A DNA stretch of 25,469 nt from NCBI GenBank assembly GCA_015501595.1, contig JADNRX010000721.1, positions 1 through 25,469 of the forward strand, in the 5' to 3' direction. The notes beneath the pieces were generated by a model. That model ran no database searches and had not been told where the DNA came from. It saw only the letters and a list, made by a program, of their open reading frames with translations. Below, one piece after another: positions 18,672-25,469 of the stretch. The translations under genes and the position numbers were made by a program. The stretch's first letter is position 1, and the number at the start of each line of letters is the position of its first letter. The stretch is from Hymenopellis radicata. Its lineage: Eukaryota > Basidiomycota > Agaricomycetes > Agaricales > Physalacriaceae.

Positions 18672-19087
18672 TAGAGCATGCCACGAGTCTAAACCCGGGT
18701 CCGGCGGGTCGAGTTTGCGCGAGTTTGCATATCTGAAGTCCGGACTTGCGACTTGTCTCAAACTCGCGAGTCGCGGGTCCAAAACTCGCGAGTTTGCGAG
18801 TTTTTGACGAGTTTTGAGCTATAACCCACTCATATCACCTCCAACTGAGGTCAAACAAATGCAAACATCATCTCTATAGCCTGTTGCAGCTCTATTGAAT
18901 CATATTCATATGTATAACACAGTTTATATGCATAACATTATATATTAACTGACTAACGGAACCTGCACAAGTACTTGCCGAATGCTCCAATCTCAAACCT
19001 GCGACTTGCGCAAACCCGGGTCACAAGTCGCGAGTCACAGGTTACCTGCGAGTTACCTGCGCTGGCCCAAACTCGTGGCATGCTCTA
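18672..19087. mobile_element. hAT-type MITE, 416 bp, in pol
   Basis: The ends are 16-bp perfect inverted repeats (TAGAGCATGCCACGAG and its complement). They are flanked by an exact 8-bp duplication CCTCCAAA (18,664-18,671 and 19,088-19,095), the size made by hAT transposases, whose ends commonly begin TAG or CAG. The interior is non-coding. Its subterminal parts are crowded with short motifs such as ACTCGCGAGT, CGAGTTTG and ACCCGGGT in both orientations, which may be transposase-binding sites. It must rely on a transposase encoded elsewhere. Removing 424 bp (element plus one target copy) leaves the surrounding pol frame continuous. Confidence 0.92.
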
Positions 19088-19095
19088 CCTCCAAA

Positions 19096-19698
19096 CCACC
19101 TGATCCCACCGACGTCCATATCCGAGCCACATTCATGAACACGCAGAAGTTAGCTGAAGCGGCTCAAGCACAAGCTAAACCGGACAATCGTCCGCTCAAG
19201 GAGCGTGTTCCCTCCCCATATCATGCCTTTCTCACCGTCTTTGACAAGCGAACCTCCGAACGACTACCAGCGCATAGTTCTTGGGATCATGCCATCGATC
19301 TTAAACCGGACTTTGAGCCCAGGGCTTGCAAGACGTATCCTCTATCACCCGATGAGCAGCAGCAGCTGGACTCGTTCCTGGACGAGAACCTCAAGAAGGG
19401 GTATATCTGACCTTCGAAGTTGTCTATGGCGAGTCCTTTCTTCTTTGTTAAGAAAAAGGACGGATCATTGCGCTCCGTACAGGATTATCGAGAACTCAAT
19501 AAAGGCACTGTCAAGAACGAGTATCCCCTTCCGCTCATCCAGAGCTTATCGACAAACTCAAAGGCGCGCGTATCTTCTCCAAGATCGACCTACATTGGGG
19601 TTATAACAACGTGCGTATGAAGGAAGGAGACGAGTGGAAAGGAGCCTTCAAGACCAACCGAGGACTCTTCGAGCCAACCGTCCAGGCCATGCTGTAGT
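19096..19698 (+). pseudogene. pol: Ty3/gypsy pol, truncated reverse transcriptase
   Basis: The frame continues from before the MITE: HIRATFMNTQKLAEA, then YHAFLTVFDKRTSERLP and a stop (TGA, 19,408) directly after NLKKGYI. It is then open again through [19 protein letters not shown] and DYRELN, the first reverse transcriptase motifs. A one-base loss near 19,545 moves the rest ([33 protein letters not shown]) to another frame. The stretch that should follow LFEPTV is missing and only a few residues remain before unrelated DNA begins at about 19,699. The catalytic YxDD, RNase H, integrase and 3' LTR are absent. Confidence 0.85.
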
Positions 19699-20510
19699 TT
19701 GAGGGGTAATAAGGTGGTTATAACCACTGATGGCCTTTCCATAATCTGTGGTTAGAACCACGAAAATCCTGACCCTAACTCAGCCTGAATGGAACCCTAG
19801 TGGTTCCACACCTTTATTATATTAATGGTACTTTATGCTAATACTTGTCTGCAGATCGCGCCCCAAAAACCGGCTGCTCGAAAAAACGATCGGCAATTAC
19901 CGGTTATATTCCCACGCTCCGCCCAGGGTACTGCTGGGTGCGGGCGTGCACTGGCTGCGCTGGGCTGTCCGGGGCAATACCTAGCATCCACCACATCCAC
20001 TTACTTCATATATGTCTATTTAGTTCATGTATCTAATTTTTTGTTTGAAACCCGCCCACGAATCGTTGGATGCGCTTTGGATGCGCTTTTTCGGCATTTT
20101 CCGACCGGATTCCCACGCTCAAACAGGATTTGGCAAGATTTGGCATGCATTGCGCTGGCGGCGGGTGCCGACCCCTAGTACAGACTCATTCTAATACATG
20201 CTCTGGAGCTATCTCTGTCTGTTATGTCTGTGTATCCAAATTCCCGCTTCAAACCCGCCCAGGAATCGCTGGATGGCGCGCTGCTGGATTGGATGCGCTT
20301 TTTCTGGCGATTTCCGATTTTCGTTCCCACGCTCAGCAGTGTGCATTCGCTGGGAGCCGGCGGCTGTGTGCACATGGAGCAAATTAGGGCGGTACCGGTG
20401 ATCAACCGGGTTCCTGAATCTCAAAGGGACTTCAGATATTTTGGCGCGGCCTGTATGCGGGCAGGCGGGGCATCAAGACCCCTAGATAATTCTCATAAAT
20501 GAGGATTAAT
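19699..20510. repeat. Diverged tandem units, GC-rich
   Basis: After the end of pol come GTGGTT...AACCAC inverted motifs (19,714-19,727 is a 14-bp palindrome; 19,748-19,761 and 19,789-19,806 are variants). Three diverged direct units follow at about 19,860-20,010, 20,010-20,195 and 20,195-20,500. Shared landmarks are TATGTCT...TGTATC, GAAACCCGCCCA, GAATCGYTGGATG, GCGCTTTT, TTCCCACGCTC, a GCGCTGGCGG-type GC block and ACCCCTAG. The units look like a non-coding transposon or satellite relic. I cannot assign a class. Confidence 0.55.
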
Positions 20511-21841
20511 GTGGATCTGTGAGTTTCCTACTTTACTGATTTTTGAGTGCTCTCCCTGGCCCGCCTTTGCAGGGAATGTTTCGGTCCAATGAAAACCGCA
20601 AATTTGGCGCATTCAGCGCGCGGGACGGCGGGCGAGAAGTAGTCCGGAAATATTCGGAAAATTGAGTTTGGGATCTGTTCTCTTTGGTCCAGCTTACCCT
20701 AAGTTCACGGCTTTTGTATACGAGACGGTATAAAAACAGTCCAATTAAAGTCCAATAAAGTCTGATGAAGAGCGAATATCCGATCGGGCGTCGGGAGGGC
20801 AGCATTCGGGACGTCGGGCCCCCGAGGCCCCAAAGATATCTTGTAAATTCATATTTTAATATGCTCTAGAACTGTACACAAGCTCGGGCTGATACCTACA
20901 GTGGGTGAGTTAAAGTCCTATTAAAGTCTGATGAACTGAAAACCCAAGGCAGTTGCATTAACGCGTAGTTGCATCTCACTCTTCTACCTCACAACTCTCT
21001 TCACCTCCTACACCCTGGGCCGTCGTTCGTTTTGGGATCATGATGTATAGTACGTGGCACTCGTATACTGTCAGAATTACATTGAATTGAACCGTTCTAG
21101 CATCCCGACGCTGTTGCAAGCGCCCCGCCAGATTCAATACTATTTGTACAAACCACATCATCCGCCCAATCTGCGCTCACTCCCCTGCCCTATCCCGATG
21201 CCTACCCTAGTATTTCGCCTGTTTCTGGGCGGTTCGACGCAAAGCGCCGCCGTCGACATCGACAACGAATAGGCTATCCTGATCGATCAACCCATCTTTC
21301 CCTCTCACCACCACCACGGCTTTGGATCTCGCTCTCCATCTTTCCCGCGACTCTCAAGACTTGTCTCTATGACTACTCTTAGTCTCCATCAGGCCCGACA
21401 TGCAAGTACGATTGGATAATGGCTTTACCACACGCCGGACACACGACGGAAAGAGGTTTTGCTTTGGCGGGGGGCGGTTGCGGGAACGGTTAAGCAGCTA
21501 TGGAGTATCAAGGTGTTGTTGGTCGTCGTCTGCTGGCGGCGTTGACGCTCCAGTACGTTGCTTTTTTCATCACGAATAATTTATATTGCCACTCCGTACA
21601 GAATCTGCTCTTCTGCCGCGACGACCAAGGCCACAGAACGCTCCCCATACCTTCTTTGCGGTACTCTAGCATGCAAGCACACGTCGCCTGCCACTACGTT
21701 TCTTAACGCTCCCACTGGCCGTCGACAATACGTTGTTACGTACTGACAAGAACGACGCACAACCCGGGAAACCCACAACCTGCCCACGGCAAGCTCAAGC
21801 AACGACAATGGAGCATCCGCTGGACCCTTTCATCATGTTAT
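20511..21841. other. Gene-free stretch
   Basis: No gene is recognised. A 26-bp direct repeat (TTAAAGTCC-AT-AAAGTCTGATGAA) occurs at about 20,745-20,770 and 20,911-20,937. A minus-strand CPACGKAI/HVGPDG stretch near 21,385-21,445 has one CxxC pair but is too short to name. Frames at 21,054-21,272 and 21,500-21,706 show no domain. Confidence 0.4.
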
Positions 21842-21890
21842 CCCCCCCGCTAAAGGGTAGCCTCGGGAGGTTCGAATCCTCCGAGGGGGA
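21842..21890 (+). other. tRNA-like T-arm hairpin, copy 1
   Basis: CCCCCCC, a small hairpin GCTA-AAGGG-TAGC, a canonical T-arm (GGAGG TTCGAAT CCTCC) and a GAGGGGG tail can fold as a minimal tRNA-like shape with an acceptor-like stem. GGTTCGAATCC matches the B box of RNA polymerase III promoters. There is no anticodon arm and no convincing A box, so this is not a working tRNA. Alternatively the same bases form one long hairpin, CCTCGG(G)AGG against CCTCCGAGG. Copy 2 is at 22,464-22,514. It could be a tRNA-derived relic. Confidence 0.55.
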
Positions 21891-22035
21891 ATCTTCTATT
21901 CCGTACCCACTGTTTTGAGCTACCGACGCCGTCTCACTGGCCTGCCCTCCCATTGACTGTATTTCATGCTGGGTCGGCATGCCTGCTCTGTCGAGCGGCG
22001 CCAGCGCCATCCCACATGAGCGACGTAATGTGCGT

Positions 22036-22055
22036 GCACGGACCATGGTCCGTGC
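22036..22055. repeat. 20-bp perfect palindrome, copy 1
   Basis: GCACGGACCA is followed by its exact reverse complement, TGGTCCGTGC, 145 bp after the tRNA-like hairpin. A related, imperfect palindrome lies at the equivalent place after the second tRNA-like hairpin (22,616-22,639). Confidence 0.65.
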
Positions 22056-22463
22056 GCGGGCGGAGTCCAAACCGTTCGTCTGATCATTTACATTTGCACT
22101 CTTTTCTTACTCTCCCACTCGAATTGTAGTTCTTCTATGCCTCCTAGCCGTGGAGACTGCGGCGGCAGTGACGATTGCGGGGGCGTCGTCGGTCAGCTGG
22201 AGATTATCGTCGTCGTCGCCGATAGACGACGACGACACGCGAGGTGCGTTGTCATTCCGTGGCTTCACTAGCTTCATTGCTAATTTGTTCGCAAACGCTA
22301 GCAATAGTCACCAACGCCTCTTTCCAGCGTAAGCCCTAGTCGACAGGCAGCCATCTTATATCTGTCGAGAGCAGTGCATCCAACGATGCTGACGTCTAAA
22401 GCGGCGGTGGTGTCGACCACAATGACGGCGGACTCATATCATCCACATCCCATCACCATCAAT

Positions 22464-22514
22464 CCCCCCCCCCGCTAAAGGGTAGCCTCGGGAGGTTCGA
22501 ATCCTCCGAGGGGA
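22464..22514 (+). other. tRNA-like T-arm hairpin, copy 2
   Basis: From GCTAAAGGG to CCGAGGGG this copy is identical to 21,849-21,888. It differs only in a longer C-run at the start (ten rather than seven) and one G fewer at the end. Flanking DNA is hardly alike. The preserved part covers the T-arm and the small hairpin, so either this is a recent transposition or the folded part is under constraint. Confidence 0.55.
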
Positions 22515-22615
22515 ATTTATCATCTCGTAGCGACACCTTTTCCGCCAGTACACGTATCTTCGTTTTCATCGGCGGCATTGCCAGCTGCAGGCGAGCTGTG
22601 CGCCGGGATCATATG

Positions 22616-22639
22616 GCGCACGAGCCATGGTCCGTGCGC
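22616..22639. repeat. Imperfect CCATGG-centred palindrome, copy 2
   Basis: GCGCACGAGCC and GGTCCGTGCGC flank AT with two mismatched pairs. It shares CCATGGTCCGTGCGCG with the palindrome region at 22,043-22,058 and lies 102 bp after tRNA-like copy 2. Confidence 0.55.
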
Positions 22640-23120
22640 GACAATAATGTGAGGCGTACCCGTTACCTGCTTCTCGTCTGGTACATCTGCCCATTTCTTT
22701 GCCATCATGGCAATGCGCCGCTGTCGTGGGCATTGCCATACATCTTTCCTAAACCGGTAACCACGGTCTGCGCGCTCTTTTCTCTCTTTGACCGTTACCA
22801 TTCACGAGCAGCCATGTTTTGCTCCCTCTTCCTCTAGCCGCGTATCCTCCACCGCCATGTATATATCTACTGTTGTGATGCGTAGTAAAATTACATTATA
22901 TTATAGAATGAGGGAGCGTGCCGTTCTGTCCTTCATGCGCCATTGGGATGAGTTCCCGATTTGTGAGTTTGAGACGACCTATTTGAGGTATCATTCGGTT
23001 TATTCCAAATGTAGCCCATTAACACTCACGGAGCTGCATATAAAATGCTCCAAATGTAGTGTGTTGGTGTCGAGTGGTTGTAAGCAGTGAATTGCAGTAA
23101 TTTCATGTTTGCCAGCCTCT
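22640..23120. other. Gene-free stretch
   Basis: I see no supportable gene. GGCAATGC and GCATTGCC form an 8-bp-stem hairpin at about 22,708-22,736. The minus frame 22,520-22,801 is open but unrecognised. Confidence 0.4.
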
Positions 23121-23177
23121 GGTTATATCCACAGGATGTGGAAAATGCTTCAGTGGTTATAAGCACACATTTGGGGT

Positions 23178-23219
23178 GTCTCTTACTGCAATGGTTGTCT
23201 CTTACTGCAATGGTTGTCT
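23178..23219. repeat. 19-bp direct duplication
   Basis: TGTCTCTTACTGCAATGGT is present twice in direct succession and followed by a third partial unit (TGTCTCACCC). It lies inside the minus-strand retroelement relic and looks like a replication-slippage event. Confidence 0.75.
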
Positions 23220-24339
23220 CACCCGGAAATGGTGCAGTGCGACCCAGAATGTATCCAATTGCATCATCGCGGACCGGACCGTAACAGTCTGATTCTATGA
23301 GAACTGATGTGGTCATACGTGTATCCGGGGACCAGTGTCGGTATGCAAGTCCTTCGGTGTGCAGAACCGAATCTGGGAGCAACGCGGATGTAGGAATCGT
23401 CAGCGAGCAACTCAAAAATTCATGGGTGGGTTCGTCTTTGCAAGAGAAGCAACCCGTCGGCAAAGGAGACGGTCCGCGTTTGAACACGCCGATGTCCTTC
23501 TGACAGCATCGCGGCAAGGTGAGTGTGTCCGTGATGTTTGTCCATGGATACAATGAGTCTTAACCTGCTTGAACCGAGGTGATTTATCACCCGGGATGTA
23601 CTTCGGACGAGATTTCAACTGGCGGGGCATCGTCGGGATTTCGTCTTCAGAAGAATCTTCCAGAGTAGAGACCTCAACGAGTCGGTGGATCACGCGGATA
23701 TATCCATACTGGATCCGCTCGGGCATCTCGGAGATCCGATCCGTATGATCCGTAGATCCGTGGCGGGTCGGATCACACTTGGATCGCGGATCGGGCTCTG
23801 GAGGCACGAGTACTCGTCGCGAGTACTCGTGTTGACTCGTGAATATTTAGCTATATATTTCAACTTAATTTACAAAATTTTTCGAAGTCAAACGGGCCCA
23901 TGCGTCGCCCAGAACAGACGTGCGCGAGAATTTCTCATCGATTCCCACGATCCGGCAAATCCCGAGAGTACGTGTAAGTGCGATCGATGACTCGATCTCT
24001 CTCACTCTCTCTCTTCTACCACCACCATGACCACCCAGCGAGTGACGGTCGTCACCGCTGCCTCTCTGACGATTGTCAGGGGCCTCTGGGGTGCTCTTTG
24101 GGCTCTGGCTCCGTGCTGGACTTGCTGCTGCTGTCTCTGTGACAGCACAGCGGCGGACGACTTCCACAACAGCGCCGACTTTGGACGACAACTCGCGGAT
24201 GACGATGACGACGGAGATGGGGCGATGACGTGGATGGGGCCATGTTAACGATGGACTGATGACGAGGATGGGTTGACGACAGATGGTTGACGTGGTGACG
24301 CGGTGAGTGCGCTTGTGGAGCCGCCGCCGCTGACGACTC

Positions 24340-24485
24340 ACACCACCATCACCCACACCACCACACCACCACCACCATCTCCACCACCACCACCATCTCC
24401 ACCACCACCACCATCTCCACCACCACCACTATCTCCACCACCGTCATTACCACCACTCCCACTCCCACTACACTCCCACCACCAC
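24340..24485. repeat. (CCA)nTCT microsatellite inside the hAT-type element
   Basis: Units of 15-18 bp of the form CCACCACCACCATCT repeat about five times, followed by degenerate CACCACTCCC. The proline-rich plus frame and valine-rich minus frame here are artefacts of the repeat. Confidence 0.8.
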
Positions 24486-24496
24486 CCAGTCCTGCA

Positions 24497-24551
24497 TCAT
24501 GCACGACTGAGTGTCCCTGTGCCATTGCCCGGGGATGCTCGTCGTGCATGA
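24497..24551. repeat. Conserved 55-nt hairpin, copy 2
   Basis: Arms TCATGCACGAC and GTCGTGCATGA pair perfectly over 11 bp around a 33-nt core (24,508-24,540) that differs at a single base from copy 1 at 11,832-11,864. The core again contains GAG/CTC and TCCCTG/CGGGGA (one G-T pair) around TGCCATTGCC. Compared with copy 1, several bases of both arms have changed together. Confidence 0.72.
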
Positions 24552-25469
24552 ATAGTTCGGGTGCGCGGAATACTCGAGTAAACTCGAGTACTCGATCCGC
24601 TCGGCGATCTCGGTGATCCGATCCATCTGATCCGTTGATTCGTGGCGGGTCGGATCACACAAGGATCGTGGATCAGCCCTTTCGGTCACGGGTACTCGCG
24701 TGATGGATCACGGATCTGATCCGGATTTGAGTCGTTGAGGTCTCTATTCCAGAGAATCTTCCAGGTCTGATTCCTCTTCCAGGTCTGATACTTCCAGCAG
24801 AGGTGGCAGTTCATCATCTTCGCTGTCTGATGCATCAAGTAAAGGAGGTAGTCCATCATCTGACCCGCCCTCCGCATCAGAAAGCTGATCCTCACTAGCA
24901 CAGTAGTTCTCATTTTCGAGCATTCTTTCGACAAAATGCTCAACATCCGAGAGCTCGGCGCGAAGCGAGGCAGACGAGTCGTCCGAGTCAGTGTCTTCTT
25001 CGTCACTGTCTGTGTACCACTGACCAGAGTCATCTGTACAGTCGAGGACGATTGATGACGTCCAAATGTCATTGGATCTGTCTTCAACTTTTGAACCTGA
25101 AGCTTCAAGCTTCGCGCCAGAAGAACGCAGACCGGGTGGCCGCCGTTCCGTCCGCCAGACACTGTCTTCCCATCCGGGCATTGGTATGACATGTGGCCAG
25201 CAACGCCACAGCGGAAGCACAAGTTCTTGGATCGGTATTCGTCCTTCTCCTTGTCGGTGAGTTCCCATCATTTGATCGGTGTCTTAGTGTTTGTAGCGCG
25301 AGGTGCGAATTTCCGATTACCGTTATTACGATGCTGGCGCTGATTTCGCGTGAAGGTAACCTGGGCACCATTTAGTCGCGAACTCGCGGCGTGGAGATTC
25401 CTTGGTCCCGCCAGATTAGGGTTTGAATGAAACCTGATGTGTTCCGCTTTCTTGGGTAATGGCGTGGCG

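Larger units (their letters stand above)
23666..24746. mobile_element. hAT-type non-autonomous element, 1,081 bp
   Basis: The ends are inverted repeats TAGAGACCTCAACGA (15 perfect, 17 of 18 overall). They are flanked by an exact 8-bp duplication TTCCAGAG (23,658-23,665 and 24,747-24,754), as for hAT elements. Subterminal regions are packed with GATCCG/CGGATC motifs, and an 85-bp block recurs in direct orientation at both ends (about 23,710-23,795 and 24,594-24,676). CGAGTACTCG-type palindromes lie inside each end (23,804-23,830 is a perfect 12-bp-arm hairpin). No transposase is seen. The interior holds a CCA-rich microsatellite and the 55-nt hairpin. Element plus one target copy is 1,089 bp, a multiple of three, and removal leaves the flanking gag frame continuous. 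Confidence 0.92.
23120..25469 (-). pseudogene. gag: Retroelement gag(-pol) relic, interrupted and partial
   Basis: Read leftwards from the window edge, one frame gives RNLHAASSRLNGAQVTFTRN and a TGA stop at 25,268. It continues with LTDKEKDEYRSKN and a CCHC zinc knuckle (CFRCGVAGHMSYQC, about 25,219-25,178). A frameshift near 25,132 moves to a strongly acidic linker (SDSEDDELPPLLEVSDLEEE) that is cut by the hAT-type element at 24,746. Beyond it (from 23,657) the same linker goes on as DSSEDEIPTMPRQLKSRP, then, after an intron or frame change near 23,565-23,510, KDIGVFKRGPSPLPTG and later DDAIGYILGRTAPFPGE. The knuckle plus acidic linker fits the end of Gag in a Ty3-like retroelement; the last portion is only loosely like known linker regions. 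It is a different family from the copy at 15,484 and continues beyond the window. Confidence 0.72.

Noticed and set aside
21385..21445. Minus-strand zinc-ribbon-like CPACGKAI stretch
   Set aside because: Only one CxxC pair and about 20 residues are readable; too little to call a gene fragment.
21842..21890. Complete tRNA gene
   Set aside because: The T-arm is good, but there is no anticodon arm or anticodon, and only about 49 nt are available.
24303..24551. Proline-rich 82-aa frame and its valine-rich antisense
   Set aside because: Both are read from the CCA-rich microsatellite inside the hAT-type element.
25105..25371. 88-aa minus-strand frame overlapping the gag relic
   Set aside because: The gag relic frame with the zinc knuckle explains this stretch; this frame is a shadow.

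Overview
The window looks like an accessory, transposon-rich stretch of a filamentous basidiomycete genome, most likely an Agaricomycete. The evidence is: very short GT-AG introns (42-57 bp) with CTAAC-type branch points; two F-box genes of the kind expanded in mushrooms; the wreck of a Zn(II)2Cys6 transcription factor; a Tf1/sushi-type Ty3 retrotransposon; and small hAT-type and other inverted-repeat elements. No bacterial operons, rRNA genes or CRISPR arrays are seen. Intact genes are few; most of the sequence is relics.

Left part (1-10,000). A segment of about 3.6 kb is present twice in the same orientation (about 780-4,590 and 6,465-10,005). Each copy carries a plus-strand gene of unknown, faintly HMG-box-like type and a convergent minus-strand F-box gene with one intron. 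Both F-box copies are open over their whole length (400 and 413 aa), while both copies of the other gene are broken by frameshifts. Between the two copies lies a Zn2Cys6 transcription-factor pseudogene in which two of the six zinc-binding cysteines have become tyrosine.

Middle part (10,000-15,480). There is no intact gene. The segment holds microsatellites, a 165-bp-spaced direct duplication, a MULE-like element with 139-bp inverted repeats, a degenerate 31-bp tandem repeat and a 23-bp minisatellite. It also holds two fragments of conserved host genes: methylmalonate-semialdehyde dehydrogenase and the Obg-like ATPase OLA1. Both fragments still carry splice sites, so they were copied from DNA rather than from mRNA.

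Right part (15,480-25,469). A 3'-truncated Ty3/gypsy element has a 5' LTR with a self-priming site, gag, protease and the start of reverse transcriptase. It is interrupted by a 416-bp hAT-type MITE with a perfect 8-bp target duplication. Next come diverged GC-rich tandem units (about 19,860-20,500), a gene-free zone with two copies of a tRNA-like/T-arm hairpin, and a minus-strand retroelement gag relic that runs off the right edge. That relic is interrupted by a second, 1,081-bp hAT-type element, also with an 8-bp target duplication. Both hAT insertions sit in retroelement coding sequence, and both are placed so that subtracting the element plus one target copy leaves the flanking reading frame continuous. 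This gives a clear order of events.

The least explained signals are (i) a 55-nt hairpin present in two otherwise unlike elements, whose outer stem differs in sequence between copies yet stays self-complementary, and (ii) the paired tRNA-like hairpins, each followed by a CCATGG-centred palindrome.
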